From Vibrio aestivus (lineage in GTDB: Bacteria; Pseudomonadota; Gammaproteobacteria; Enterobacterales; Vibrionaceae), in contig JYJN01000077.1 in the NCBI GenBank assembly GCA_003263845.1, positions 87,429 to 151,428 of the forward strand: a stretch of 64,000 nt of DNA, read 5' to 3'. The notes below the pieces were generated by a model that was given only the letters and a program-made list of their open reading frames with translations, was not told where the DNA came from and searched no databases. A program made the position numbers and the translations under genes. This document shows positions 1 to 11,010 of the stretch, one piece after another. The first letter of the stretch is position 1, and each line of letters begins with the position of its first letter.

Positions 1-2
1 TT

Positions 3-53
3 AACTATCAGCCGTGGGATTACGTAGGCGCATTCGAGTGCCCTAAAGATTAA
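3..53 (+). CDS. C-terminal end of an unidentified protein (partial)
   Basis: The first 53 bases keep an open frame ending NYQPWDYVGAFECPKD and a TAA stop, with protein-like composition. The rest lies left of the window. It converges on the Bat operon and shares the hairpin at 101-132 as terminator. Identity unknown; it could be chance. Confidence 0.35.
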   Translation, partial: NYQPWDYVGAFECPKD

Positions 54-100
54 TCCTGTTGGATTTACGATTGGCGGATTGTCGGTGTAATGATGAAGAA

Positions 101-132
101 AAAAGGGTCTAGCTATTAGCTAGACCCTTTTA
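101..132. terminator. Bidirectional intrinsic terminator between the left gene and batD
   Basis: A near-perfect stem (AAAGGGTCTAGCT with AGCTAGACCCTTT) carries A-rich sequence on the left and T-rich sequence on the right, so it can serve both converging genes. Confidence 0.8.
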
Positions 133-162
133 TTTCGCTGAAGCTAAATAACTGCCGGATTA

Positions 163-1889
163 CTATAGCTTAGCGAGTGGTTCTTCTGATTTTGTGGTCA
201 TTTTTGCGTGGCTTTGGGCTTGCTTGATTGCCGCGAGAAGCGCACTTCTCGACGCTGCTTGATCCCCTGAATCTGAACCATACAAGGACGCTTGCCAGGA
301 TTGCAGTTTCAGTTTCACTTCTGCCATATCATCCGTACCTGGGTCAATCTCGTTAAGCCAACCCGAGAAAAGTTGAGACGCCAGTATTGCGTCATTGGAT
401 TCGATAGCCTTAACGAAGTCGCTCTTTGTCACAGGTGCAAGTGGAGAATCCGTGTCTTTCGCTTGTGTAGTATTTCGCTTCATCAATGCGTAAGCAAGCG
501 TGGCCAACCAAAGCGTTGCAAATAGTGCTGTAAGGTATGGCCAAATACCAGAATCTTTCTCAACAATAACTTGCTGTGGCATGGTAGTAACAGGAGCAGC
601 GAAGTCTTGGTTTAAATTGCTGGCGGCGTCTACTTGCAGCTCTAGGCCGCTCACTTGGCTATTGTCTGCTTTATCGAGTTGACTGTTCCACCAATTGATA
701 GACACAGGTTCAAGAGAGAACTCTCCTGTTTGCTGAGGAATGAGGACCTGCTTTAACGTCATTCTAGTGACATTGTCACTTCCGTTGTCATTGCTTAATA
801 TATCAAAGGTGGGTTTTTCTTCGTAAACGCGAACGCCCTGAGGATTATTGATGACAACATTTGGAAGTTGTTCAACGGTGAGACCAACAACATCAAGGGT
901 GATTTGGCGGGTGATTGCATCGCCAACAGATAGATTGTGGATCTGACTTGAATCGATGGCGTTGCCCTGTCCGTCAATCCATTGTTGATTTAGTTTAAGT
1001 GAAGAGGTTGGTAACCAGCGACCAACGTAGTCGGCGGGTGGCTGTTTTACCGTGACGGTAATTTGCTTACCCGGGTTATCAATTTGAATCACACTTGTTG
1101 AGCCAGTGCGGTTGTTCCCATAAATCACACCACCTTGAAATGCGCTGGTCTGGAGCTCAAAACTACCCGGATCTGTGGCAGTGATGCGATAAGTTTGATC
1201 TACGATGGTCACCTCAACCCCATCAAGAACGCTTTGATACTGTTTAGGCTCACCTTGCAACGCTATAGCCATGCCATCCACTTTCGGCGGAACAATTTTT
1301 AGGATTTTGCAGCTACGAGGGTCGGCCTTGATGATCAAACGAGTCGTGAGATATGCACTCTCGCTTGGGTATAGGCTTGAGCGATCGAGTTGATGCTGCA
1401 ATTCAATCAAATCATCCTCATCCGGTGCCATGGTATCAAGCTCTACCTGAATGCGAATAGCTGCGTTTTGCCTCCGTTAAGCGTGAAACTAGGAATCGTT
1501 AATGTGCCCAGCTCTAATGCGGCCAAAGACACATTCCATTCGCTTCTGTTACTTCGGTCGCCATTTATGATGTTTACTGAGGTACCAAAACTTGGGCGAC
1601 TCATGAAGAAATACTCTTCCAAAACGCTGAGGTCTAAGTCATCTGATGATACTTTGTCATCAATAGAAATACGCAGCTGGAATACTTCATTCTTTGCGAC
1701 TTTGTTCTTGCTAACGGTGGCGACCATTGTTGCTGCTTGAGCAATGGACGACAATGCAAAGAACAAGATAATCGATTTTAGCAAAAGTGATAACGCCCGA
1801 TAGCTTGGGCGGTAGAAACCATTTTTCATCATAGACTCGTTCATAGAAAACTTACGATTGTTCATTACTGTAATGCCCTTCATCACCAC
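163..1889 (-). CDS. batD: BatD-like aerotolerance protein (frame interrupted once)
   Basis: About 575 residues once a one-base loss near 1443 is restored (coding CAG-CT becomes CAG-GCT). A signal-like hydrophobic stretch near residues 25-45 is followed by a long beta-rich extracytoplasmic region. One transmembrane helix (GIWPYLTALFATLWLATLAY) sits near the C-terminus, then a cytoplasmic helical tail. This layout and its place as last gene of a MoxR-DUF58-BatA-BatB cluster fit BatD, a periplasmic-facing partner of the VWA proteins. The start is uncertain: GTG at 1889 or ATG near 1883 or 1859 are all possible. The gene follows BatB by about 10 bases, so it is co-transcribed leftward and ends at the 101-132 hairpin. 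Confidence 0.78.
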
Positions 1890-1898
1890 TATCTCTTA

Positions 1899-3898
1899 TT
1901 ACCAATGTTTGCCCGTGTCTTCGGGTGTTGGCCTTTGTTGCGCCTGCAAGAGCAATTGAGCTTGCAGCAGACGGCTTGGGTCGCGAGCACTCTCTACTTG
2001 TTCTAAACGTCGTAGGTTAGGGTCGACGTCTTGGTGATTGTCAGGTGAGAGTGGTGCAGCAACTGGAGTCTCCTGCTCTCGTTCGCCTTCTTCTGCGCTT
2101 TGCTCGGATAACGTGCTATCCGCCAGATGTTGAGTGTTCGGTTGCGAATCTAATGGGTCGGATTCGCTGTCAGAGTCCGCGTTATTGTCTAATTCGCGCT
2201 TGTCTAACTCACGCTGGGCATTGCTGACGTTATTTTGGACTTGTTGGTCACGTTCTTCGGCGCTTGATGGTTCTGGCGCTGAGTTATCGCGAGCAGCGTT
2301 TGAGTTGCCATGTTGCTCTTGCGAATCTTTCTCTTGTGGCTCTTGCCTTCGGATTGACTTCCTTCCACTTCGTCACTGCCTTGTGCGTCATCAGCATTTT
2401 GAGAATTTTCTGAGCTCTGCTGGTTTTGGCCGGATTGCTGATCTTGTTCGCCTTGTTGGCTTTGGGAACCTGAACCATTTTCGCCAGAGCTCTGTTGAGG
2501 TTCACCTTGCTCAGAATTTTCATTTTGTTGCTGTTGCTGTTGCTGGGCTTGCTCAACGATATCTAGATTTGATCTTGCTTTAGTGAAGTTCGGATCTTCT
2601 TCAAGGATCTCTTGATAAAGCGTTGCGGCTTCATCCAGTTGTCCAGATTGAGCATAAGCGTTGGCTAGGTTGTATTTGTTGTCTAACCCTTCAGCTTGAG
2701 AAAGCCATTCAATCGCTGCTGTATAGTCTTGTGCTTGATAAGCCGCTGCTCCTTTCCAGGCAGGACTAGTAAACGCTTGTTGCGCGTTGTTGAAATCACC
2801 AGATTGAAAGGATTCATAACCTTGCTGATCATCCGTGAGCCAAGGGTTAGCCCAACTCGTGTTTGGAATAGAAAGCGGCAAAATGAGTAGACTCATCGTA
2901 AATAGAATACCTCTTCTGAACATAAAAAGAGCGGGGATAATCAGCAATGGTAAAAACCAGAATCCATTGTTCAAACGATCAGAGATCATTGCATCGCTGG
3001 TTTTATCTGAGCCGGTATTTGAGTTAGTCTCTAAGTGCATTGTCCGAGCCAGAATAGCATCGACGTCTGAGTTGTCTGGTACTGCAGCACGAAACATACC
3101 CGACGTCGCTCTTGCCAGCTTTTGCATATTGCTAAAATTGCTTTGAGCAATCACCGTGTTGCCAGTATTGTCGCGCAGTAACTTGCCGTCGGGGAGTTGA
3201 ATCGGCGCACCTGAACGGGTTCCAATGGCAAGAATCGAGAGCTTCCATGGTGTGCCAGACAGTATTTCCTCAATGTCTGACTTTTCACGATCATCCAGAT
3301 CATCGGCAATAACAATGATGTCCCCAGATCCCATTTGCGCATTTTGCAGCATGGCTATCGCTTGCTCGACCCCTTTAGCGGCGTTCGCTCCGGGGTAGGG
3401 CATTAAATCGGGCGAGAGATTGGGCAATATACTAAGAATGGTTGCGGTGTCATTAGTCAGCGGGCTTACCGTATAGGCATCACCTGCGTAGGCCACTAAA
3501 CCTGTGTAGCCCTCATTCCAACCGTTAAGCAAGTCTGTTGCTTTGAAACGAGCTTGCGTGAGTCGGTTTGGCGTCAGATCGGTTGCGTACATTGAGCGCG
3601 ACATATCCATCACCAATACTCGAGCATTCGCATTTTGTAAGCCAGACACATTGACGGTTTGCCAACTTGGACCCGCCAGTGCAAACACGGCGATACAGCA
3701 ACTGGTCACTGCCACTTTGATGCCTAAACCGGAACTTTTATCAGAGCCTAATCCCAAGGCCTTCGCGATGTGTGGCGCGATGAGCATGGCACTTTTGCTG
3801 CGCTTTAGTAGCCAAAGGGCTAAACCGAATATTGGGAATAAGGCGAAAAACCACTCTGGGTAGAGAAACGAGGGAATCAGAGAATGAAAGCTAGACAT
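1899..3898 (-). CDS. batB: BatB-like VWA and TPR membrane protein (frame interrupted once)
   Basis: About 667 residues after restoring one G near 2335. N-terminal transmembrane helices flank a von Willebrand A domain with a MIDAS (DMSRSM). A further helix pair lies near residues 310-345. TPR-like repeats follow around YNLANAYAQSGQLDEAATLY, then a very Q/E/S-rich low-complexity tail. The restored frame runs on to a TAA at 1899-1901 and keeps the acidic tail. BatB-type proteins are thought to form a membrane complex with BatA and BatD that is assembled by the MoxR ATPase. The gene overlaps batA by 8 bases, implying translational coupling. Confidence 0.8.
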
Positions 3899-4859
3899 GA
3901 TTTCTCCTCATCACTAACAAAACAATCGAGAAAAACAGAGCAATGGTCAGTGGCAGACCAAACCACTCTTGCTGTGGACGCCAAGTCTGTTTAGCTTCAT
4001 TGATGGGTTCTAAAGCATCTATGGTGTCGTAAATATTGGCAAGCTCGTCGGCATTTCGTGCGCGGAAATATTGGCCACCAGTCATGGTCGCGATCTCTTC
4101 TAATGTTTTCTCATCAAGATCGTGCGCGGTATTGACGGTACGTGTACTAAAGAATTGACGCACTTCCATTTCACCAGCACCGACTCCTACGGTATAGATG
4201 GTAGTGCCATATTGCTGCGCTATTTCTGCCGCTTCAATTGGGTCAAGCACGCCAGAGTTGTTTGAACCATCGCTAAGAAGAACCATCACTCGTTGTGGTG
4301 CGTCGCTATCGATAAAGGTTTTGGTGGCAAGGCCAATGCCATCGCCAATGGCAGTTTGGTCGCCAATTAGGCGCAGAACCATCTGGTTGATCTGTTCTGA
4401 AATTGTTCGTCGGTCTAATGTAAGCGGTGTTTGTAAGTATGCGTGGTCGGCAAAAAGAACCAAACCTAAGCGATCACCTTCTCGGTTTTCAACAAACTGA
4501 CTCAGCACTTGTTTGACCGCACTCAGACGATCGATGTAGTCCCCATTGTGCTTCATATCGGCCTGATTCATTGAATACGATAGGTCGACGACTAACATGA
4601 GGTCGCGATGTTCCGTATGCACAGTGACAGGTTCACCATACCAAACTGGACGAGCCGTAGCCGTTACTAACATCAACCAAACAACAATGGCTAACACTCG
4701 AGATGTATGACCAAAGGGCGATTTACTGCCACTTTGAGTTGGCAAATTCGGCAGGTAGATTGCGTGGCGTTGCTTGACCGATGGTATGAGTTTATATACG
4801 AGCAGCGGCAAAGGAAGCAGTAAAAATGCTCCCCACCAAACGAACTCAATGTTCTCCAA
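3891..4859 (-). CDS. batA: BatA-like VWA membrane protein
   Basis: 322 residues. N-terminal transmembrane segments (about 8-25 and 55-75) precede a VWA domain with an intact MIDAS motif DLSYSM, a downstream conserved Thr (QTPLT) and an SDGSNN loop. A final transmembrane helix lies at about 300-318. This is the usual BatA layout. It starts one base after the stop of the DUF4381 gene and overlaps batB. The VWA domain faces the periplasm in this family and binds a divalent metal. Confidence 0.85.
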   Translation of the reverse strand: MENIEFVWWGAFLLLPLPLLVYKLIPSVKQRHAIYLPNLPTQSGSKSPFGHTSRVLAIVVWLMLVTATARPVWYGEPVTVHTEHRDLMLVVDLSYSMNQADMKHNGDYIDRLSAVKQVLSQFVENREGDRLGLVLFADHAYLQTPLTLDRRTISEQINQMVLRLIGDQTAIGDGIGLATKTFIDSDAPQRVMVLLSDGSNNSGVLDPIEAAEIAQQYGTTIYTVGVGAGEMEVRQFFSTRTVNTAHDLDEKTLEEIATMTGGQYFRARNADELANIYDTIDALEPINEAKQTWRPQQEWFGLPLTIALFFSIVLLVMRRNHV

Positions 4860-4860
4860 A

Positions 4861-5331
4861 CTAGCGCCCCCACTTTCGCTTAGGTGGAAGCGCTTGGCTT
4901 ACCCATTGCTGACAGCTTTCAACCAAGGCATTAGCGTCTTCGACAGGTTGCTTTTGGTATAACGCTTGGTCCCATATTGAGCGATAAGGCGTGAAGATTG
5001 GTCTGGTGACTTGCTTGTCGAGAAAGTCGTACCAATCTTGACCAGTTAAATGTGCAATTTCATCTCGTGGGTAGTAGCTCAGAGCGGCTTGGCGAACAAG
5101 TTCGATCGCTTCAGATGGCGTAAGCGAACGCTTGCCACTGAGCATCATCAATGCTGCCTTTTTGGGAGCTTGGCGACGCTTATTACCGCGAACAAGCAAT
5201 AAGAAAAGTAGCAGGCAGGTTAATACTCCAGCAAGCGTCGCCCACCAACCCCATGCGAGTGGAAACCAGTTGGGTACATTTGGAAGAACGATTGCTTCTA
5301 GTGGAAGAGGTGTCGTTGATGATTCTGTCAT
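4861..5331 (-). CDS. DUF4381 small membrane protein of the Bat operon
   Basis: 156 residues. One strong transmembrane helix near residues 28-46 (WGWWATLAGVLTCLLLFLLL) is followed by a basic segment and a soluble helical domain (LTPSEAIELVRQAALSYYPRDEIAHLTG). This matches the DUF4381 family, nearly always found between DUF58 and BatA genes. Molecular role unknown, presumably a complex subunit. Confidence 0.75.
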   Translation of the reverse strand: MTESSTTPLPLEAIVLPNVPNWFPLAWGWWATLAGVLTCLLLFLLLVRGNKRRQAPKKAALMMLSGKRSLTPSEAIELVRQAALSYYPRDEIAHLTGQDWYDFLDKQVTRPIFTPYRSIWDQALYQKQPVEDANALVESCQQWVSQALPPKRKWGR

Positions 5332-5364
5332 TCAATTTATCTCTGATTTTGTTGTTATTATTAA

Positions 5365-6359
5365 TTAACCCGTCACTTGATCGACTAATGTTTGGTCGGT
5401 CGAGAGGTAGTGATAACTCATACCGAGTTGTCGACATCTCTTTTCTAAACTGGCTTGGTGCTGATCAAATTTGATCTTGAGTTTTTTCCGGTTTTTACTT
5501 GATGAAAAATCAAACCACTGCGTTTGATTTCTGTCTGACACACGTTCTATGCCACGAAACTGAGTATGACCAGATTCTAACGGGTCACCAACATGAACTA
5601 AGCGAATTCGATTATGGCGACTCAAGCGGGTGAGCAGAATTTCTTGTTCGGTTTGCGTATTATGCGTTTCTGAAGCGTGCGTGTTAAAACGACTGAAGTC
5701 ACTGATAATGACAACTTCACTGCCTTTTGGGCACAAGCGATTTAGGGCTGTCAGCCCATCAGTCATGGAAGTAGGGTTATCAGTGTTTACGTCGTTTTTG
5801 GTGAAGCCTTTTTGAAGCAGTTCTTTATGAAGTAGCTTGCTATGTTCATTCACCAATTGCTGAATGACCTTTAAAGGGCAGAGTTTCGAGCGCTTGGCTT
5901 AACGTCGATAAGCTGAGTGCCTAAGTCGATCACTGCGCCCACTCGGTCATTGTTTGCGGTTGAAAGCCAGCTAACAAGTGCTGCCATATGAGAGGCGAGC
6001 ACGGACTTAAGCATGAAAGTAGAACCAAAACGCATGCTGTCACTTAAGTCGATGTAAAGCATCACTGGTTTCTCTCGCTCTTCTGTATAGAGCTTGGTAT
6101 GCGTTTTACCTGTGCGAGCGGTAACGCGCCAGTCAATACTTCGAATGTCATCACCCGGTTGATACTGGCGAACTTCGGCAAAGTCCATCCCTCGGCCGAG
6201 AGCCGAACTTTGGTGCTGCCCGAGCATTTGGCTCCATAAGCTTTTGGCTGGTGGTAACCAACGAAGGCTTTGCTGTTTATAACTGATCAGCTCTTGTAGA
6301 GTGAGATTCACTCCATCCATCTCAATAGAGTGGCGCTGGGCAGAACTATTCGCTTTCAT
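5365..6359 (-). CDS. DUF58 family protein (frame interrupted once)
   Basis: About 331 residues after restoring one base near 5870. The N-terminal half contains the typical DUF58 core (RGMDFAEVRQYQPGDDIRSIDW) and a VWA-like DLSDSMRFGS motif. The C-terminal half continues the VWA-like fold. DUF58 proteins are cytoplasmic partners of MoxR ATPases. Its ATG overlaps the MoxR stop, which supports coupling. The break has the same kind of one-base loss as many neighbours and is probably a sequence error. Confidence 0.8.
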
Positions 6360-7315
6360 TAGGCGCTGCCAACCAACGAGAGGAGCTTTTGGATAACTCG
6401 ATTCGGTGTGATGCCTTCAGCTTGAGCTTGGTAAGTCAGCAATATACGGTGTCGTAACACAGGGTAGGCCATGGCTTGGACATCTTCTGGAGAGACAAAA
6501 TCACGACCAGACAACCAAGCGTGTGCTCGTGCACAGCGATCTAGGGCAATGGTTGCTCTTGGGCTCACACCCATTTCGATCCAATCTGCCATCTCTTGTC
6601 CGTAATGGATCGGCTCGCGTGTAGCAATCACTAATCGAACAATGTATTGCTCTATTGCGTCAGCCATGTGGATGCTGAGCACTTCTTGCCTAGCAGCAAA
6701 GATATCCGCTTGGGAAAGGGTTGGCGGTGTTTGTGTTTCAGTCCCCATAGCTTCGCCACGATTTAGGCGAAGAATTTCAAGCTCATTCTTGGCGTCTGGG
6801 TAATCAACTTCAAGGTGCAGTAAGAATCGATCCAACTGCGCTTCTGGCAGTGGGTAAGTTCCTTCTTGCTCTATCGGGTTTTGGGTTGCCATCACTAAAA
6901 ACAGCTCAGGCAGTGGATAAGTTTTTCGACCTGCTGTGATCTGCTTTTCCGCCATCGCTTCGAGCATTGCGGCTTGAACCTTGGCAGGCGCGCGGTTGAT
7001 CTCGTCCGCTAGAAGCAGGGAGTTGAAAATAGGACCTGCTTGGAACGTAAATTCACCTGTTTCAGCTCTAAAAATATCGGTACCGGTTAAATCAGCTGGA
7101 AGCAGGTCTGGTGTGAACTGAATTCGGTGGAAATCGCCTTCGATACAGTCGGCTAAGCTTTTTACCGCACGAGTCTTTGCGAGACCAGGAGGGCCTTCGA
7201 CAAGAATATGACCATCGGCAAGCAGTGCAACGAGCAGTTGTTTAACCAATTCTTCTTGGCCGATTACTTGGCCGTTCAAATACTGCTGAAGTTGTTGTAG
7301 CGAAACGGACTGCAT
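6359..7315 (-). CDS. MoxR family AAA+ ATPase
   Basis: Walker A (VEGPPGLAKTRAVK), Walker B (LLLADEINRAPAK), sensor 1 (MATQNPIEQEGTYPLPEAQLDRF) and the C-terminal lid are all present. I chose ATG 7315 over the longer frame because GGAG lies nine bases upstream and the family's N-terminus starts here, giving about 318 residues. MoxR ATPases act as chaperone-like remodelers for the VWA proteins encoded next to them. It is the first gene of the six-gene leftward operon. Confidence 0.88.
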   Translation of the reverse strand: MQSVSLQQLQQYLNGQVIGQEELVKQLLVALLADGHILVEGPPGLAKTRAVKSLADCIEGDFHRIQFTPDLLPADLTGTDIFRAETGEFTFQAGPIFNSLLLADEINRAPAKVQAAMLEAMAEKQITAGRKTYPLPELFLVMATQNPIEQEGTYPLPEAQLDRFLLHLEVDYPDAKNELEILRLNRGEAMGTETQTPPTLSQADIFAARQEVLSIHMADAIEQYIVRLVIATREPIHYGQEMADWIEMGVSPRATIALDRCARAHAWLSGRDFVSPEDVQAMAYPVLRHRILLTYQAQAEGITPNRVIQKLLSLVGSA

Positions 7316-7645
7316 AAAGATCTGTTCTCCGTTGAGTTTTCCATTTAGTGGTGAATGCGTCGAAAAAGTTCCTGAATTCAGTTGAACTTGGGTTCGTTTG
7401 AACAACATATGAACAACACGGTATAACATCGTATTATATGGCGTTAGCTGTGCGGACTTACAAGGCTATAAATGTATAATTTCACGGGAAATAGTAAACA
7501 AACTTTCAAGCTTGAATACTGGTCACGAAACATGATGTTAGCCCTTTAGCTGTCAGGAAAAAATTGATATTGGCATCTGCGGGGCGAAATAGGTAAACTT
7601 CTCCACAGTTTGATTTTTTAGATTTTAGGTAAGTGGTGATTAATC

Positions 7646-7846
7646 ATGAGTGATTTTGAAAAAGAACTTGAGCAAATGTCTCAAGAGATGGCTGATGAGC
7701 CTGAGGTGAAGCTTCCTTCTATTGAAGAGCAAAAGGCCGTGGTTGAAGAACTTAAGCGTCTAGAAGCCGAAGGTAAGTTAACACCAGAAGTACTAGAACA
7801 GCACTTTGGTAAATTCTACACGAAAACGGACACTCCAATTCACTAA
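7646..7846 (+). CDS. Small acidic protein of unknown function
   Basis: 66 residues, strongly acidic and helical (MSDFEKELEQMSQEMADEP at the start), with no signal peptide or membrane segment. It has its own terminator at 7869-7896 and diverges from the MoxR operon. Coding is supported by the clean frame, its ATG and the terminator placement. I do not recognise a family. Confidence 0.6.
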   Translation: MSDFEKELEQMSQEMADEPEVKLPSIEEQKAVVEELKRLEAEGKLTPEVLEQHFGKFYTKTDTPIH

Positions 7847-7868
7847 GCGTGGATAGCAGATGAAATTG

Positions 7869-7896
7869 AAAAGGCTGGGTTTTCCCAGCCTTTGTT
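7869..7896 (+). terminator. Intrinsic terminator of the small acidic gene
   Basis: AAAGGCTGGG-TTTT-CCCAGCCTTT followed by a T-rich run, 20 bases after the stop codon. Confidence 0.75.
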
Positions 7897-7912
7897 GTTT
7901 TAATGCCAGTAC

Positions 7913-8515
7913 TTATACCTTTCTTGACACGTGCAGCGCAAACCCTGTCCAAGTTGCGCTAGGGCGTTTGTTTTGCGACGTTTCCCAATTTTGGATACTG
8001 TCCCAGCTGAGAGGATGCTCATCAAGCTCTGTGTCAAGCCACTGTTGCTCGTATGTCACCAAGTAGTGGCTAGTCATCCCTTCTCCGAGCGGGTAAACAA
8101 TAATAGGGATTAAAACGTTGTTTTGAGCCTCGGCACTGTCTTCAAAATAGGTAATTGGGCAATTGAGTTTCTTCAATACTTGAGCCTCAATTGGGTACTC
8201 GTTGGCTAAATGCTCTAGGTCGAGTGGTGCCTTGATTAGCAGTTCAACATCAAATCCAAATTGCTGCAGAACATAGGCGACACAAAATAGTGGGTTGAAT
8301 CCACCTTCCTCGACAAACCCATCCATTGAAAATGGGGAATAGATGCCAGTCACTTTGTAGATCTGCTCTGCGAGCGTGTCATTATCGGCGGATGTATCGA
8401 TTTCTACTAAGTCACCAGAGAAATCACATGTCGCTTCATTAAACTTGTTAATTTTAATTACTTGCTTGTTGTCATCATATATCTGATACACGCGACAATA
8501 CTGTATGCACCGCAA
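7913..8515 (-). CDS. Hypothetical cytosolic protein, possibly papain-like fold
   Basis: About 200 residues with no signal peptide or membrane helix. A Cys-containing helix (FNPLFCVAYVLQQFGFDVELL) and a later SHYLVTYEQQWLDT segment are faintly like C39-type peptidases, but this is only a shape resemblance. The listed start is a TTG with no clear ribosome site; GTG 8491 is an alternative. It faces the acidic gene tail to tail. Confidence 0.5.
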   Translation of the reverse strand: MRCIQYCRVYQIYDDNKQVIKINKFNEATCDFSGDLVEIDTSADNDTLAEQIYKVTGIYSPFSMDGFVEEGGFNPLFCVAYVLQQFGFDVELLIKAPLDLEHLANEYPIEAQVLKKLNCPITYFEDSAEAQNNVLIPIIVYPLGEGMTSHYLVTYEQQWLDTELDEHPLSWDSIQNWETSQNKRPSATWTGFALHVSRKV

Positions 8516-8685
8516 AGGAAGCTTCCTTCTGGCTGCTTTAAATTGGGTATCGATCCCATTCTAAGATTTCCTCTGTAAACTTTGCCAACAAACTAGAATA
8601 GCAACGTCGTTATCTCAACGAGTAAAGTCTAAAAAGTGCTGTGATTTCACATAAAGATGATAATAAGAAAAGTAAGGTGCCTATC

Positions 8686-10746
8686 CTACACCTGATACCT
8701 CAGTAGCTTTTCTAAAGGCAGCGAACGTGAATAATACCAACCTTGTATGGTAATGGTGTCATTAACTGGAATGAAGTTAAGCTGCTCTTTTGTCTCAACG
8801 CCCTCGACCACCACTTCCATTTCTAGCCTTTCCGCAATAGCCACAATACCGGCAAATACCTTTTGGCCTTTTTTATTGGCGAGGGCATTGACAAAGGCCC
8901 GGTCAATTTTGATGGTGTCGATTGGGTACAGGTTTAAGTAGCTCAATGATGAGTAGCCGGTACCAAAGTCATCGATATGTATTTTTACCCCCAATTGGTG
9001 CAGTCGGTTAAATACGTGCGATAGCTTTTGTTGGTCGGCGAGGAGGGTTTCTTCGGTGATCTCAAAATGGATTAAGTGAGCGAAGGGTTTGATGGTATTT
9101 TCGATCTCCCTCATGTAGCGATCATCTAGTAGAGTCTCAGGCGTAACGTTAACGGACACCGTCACGCGTAAGTCGTTTTTCTTCCATCACTTGTATGTCT
9201 TTGACCACTTGTCTGAACACCCAAAGATCGACATCTTTCATCAAGTCAGCTTTCTCTAACCAGGGCAAAAAGTGGAAAGGGGCCACAAGGTTACCTTTGC
9301 GGTCTTTACCTCGAATAAGCGCCTCACAGCCAATTAGCTGCTTGTCGATTTGGGAGATTTGCGGTTGGTATTCAAGGCAGAAATCTTGGTGACTCAATAG
9401 CTCAATTTGTTTTTCTAGAACTTGTTGCTCTTTTTGGCTCTGAATGGCTGAAGCGATGGGGTCCGCTTGTAGGCTAGTCGCCTCTTCTTGGCGGCGGGTG
9501 TATGAAGTATCCAAAGCCGCAAGCGCAATCTGGCTATTGCTGTATTGGTTGTTAAGATGATGAATTGCCGGAAAGTAGATGATGACACCGACAAGTATGT
9601 TTAAGGCTTGAATAAGGACGGCGCTTAGGTCTCCCCCCGTTGCTATCCATGCGTTGAGTAGAATCGGAGAGTTAAATGGCACAGACACCCAAGGAGAGCT
9701 CATAATGCCGAGTGACAGTGCACTATAAGCAATGGCGACGTTGGCCATGGGAGCGAGTAGAAAAGACAAAAACATCCGCGGGTTTAAGATGATCGGAAGC
9801 CCGAACAGTAGGATCTCGTTTACGTTCATGATGCCAATTGGGATACTTGCGATTGCGAGCAGTCTTAGGCTTTTGTTTTTGCAAAAGAGCAGCATACCAA
9901 TGACGAGTGAAAGCGTGGCTCCACTCCCTCCAATAAATACAAATGAACCCATGAAGGAAAGGTTCATGTGATAGGCGGCTTCGCCTCCAGCCAACACAGT
10001 GGTGTAGTTGAGTGCGATACCCTCTTGTAAGAATTCGATGAGAGGCAGAAGGGCGTAGTAGCGTGAATGCCGAAGAACCATAAAATCGAGTTCAACGCTG
10101 AAAAGGTAAGCCCGAAATGAAGCGGGCGGTTGGCGTAGTCTATGCTGAGCAAATTACTCCATGACACCGAATCTAGCCCCATCATGACGCTGTAGTTCAC
10201 AGACAAAACAATCAATGTGGTGATTAACGCGGGAAGGACAAGGTTGAGAGACTCCTTGACCAAACGCCCAGCCGTTTCCGTTTTAGTCATAAACAGATAT
10301 TTCTGATTGGCGAAGTAGGCGAGTACTGGAATAGCGTAGAGCGGAGTGAGAATCGCAAAGATAATGTTAAAGGTGAGTACGGTTTGTTCGTTGGGCACTA
10401 GGTGAGTGAGCGTAATCAGGTACATCAAAGACAGCAGAATTGCTGGCGCTCTTGGTAAGCGCCACTGCATTGCGACAATATAGCTGATCGTTGAGGTCAT
10501 GAGGTACGGAAAAAAAGCCGATACCGCGCCTTGGAACTGATACAGAAGTTTTACCCAATCAGGACTCGATTCAGACATGAATTCCGTCAAGCTGGCAACA
10601 AAGAGTGCTATAGCAGATACCATTAGCACCGGAATCAGCCAGATGAGGCCTTCTCTAATTGCTTGCATTGAAGGAAAAATATACTGATTAGCGAGGTTAG
10701 ATGTTTTACGCCATGAACGATCTACCAAGCTGGTCCTAAACTGCAT
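8686..10746 (-). CDS. PTS EIIC-like membrane domain fused to EAL phosphodiesterase (frame interrupted twice)
   Basis: About 687 residues after mending breaks near 10,080 (one G) and 9,160 (a GC pair, or one inserted base). Residues 1-400 are a multi-span EIIC-type permease domain with the family hallmark WFFGIH followed by G in the mended frame, and NEILLFGLPIILNP. A linker (about 400-440) leads to an EAL domain with its catalytic set visible: EALIR, NVTPE, FEITEE, IDDFGTG, TIKID, EGVET. EAL enzymes hydrolyse cyclic di-GMP. The permease part may sense or carry a sugar, so the protein probably links carbohydrate status to c-di-GMP. No EIIA, EIIB or HPr gene lies nearby. Confidence 0.8.
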
Positions 10747-10966
10747 TCCTTTGACTCCAAGGAGAAATGTTAATCTAATAATAGTTTAGTCAATTGCTAA
10801 ATGCGGCTTGGTTCGCAATTTTATTTTGGGTGGTCGACAGGGTTCTTATTTTTGATACTTTGATGCAAAACTCGTTTGACCTAGCCCTAGAGTTCTGTAG
10901 AAGGACAGTTAACTGTGTTAGGTGTTGGTGCAGATAGAGAACGCGGATGAAGAATACGCATAAAGA

Positions 10967-10993
10967 AAAAGCAGCGCGGGTGCGCTGCTTTTG
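10967..10993. terminator. Intrinsic terminator downstream of pyrC
   Basis: AAAGCAGCGC-GGGT-GCGCTGCTTTT, with A-rich sequence on the left giving the U-tract for leftward transcription of pyrC. Confidence 0.75.
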
Positions 10994-11010
10994 TCATTCA
11001 ATCTTAAGGA

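Noticed and set aside
7589..7605. Sigma-54-like GG-N10-GC motif before the small acidic gene
   Set aside because: The -12 side reads GGGGC with no TT before GC, and no activator lies nearby; likely chance.
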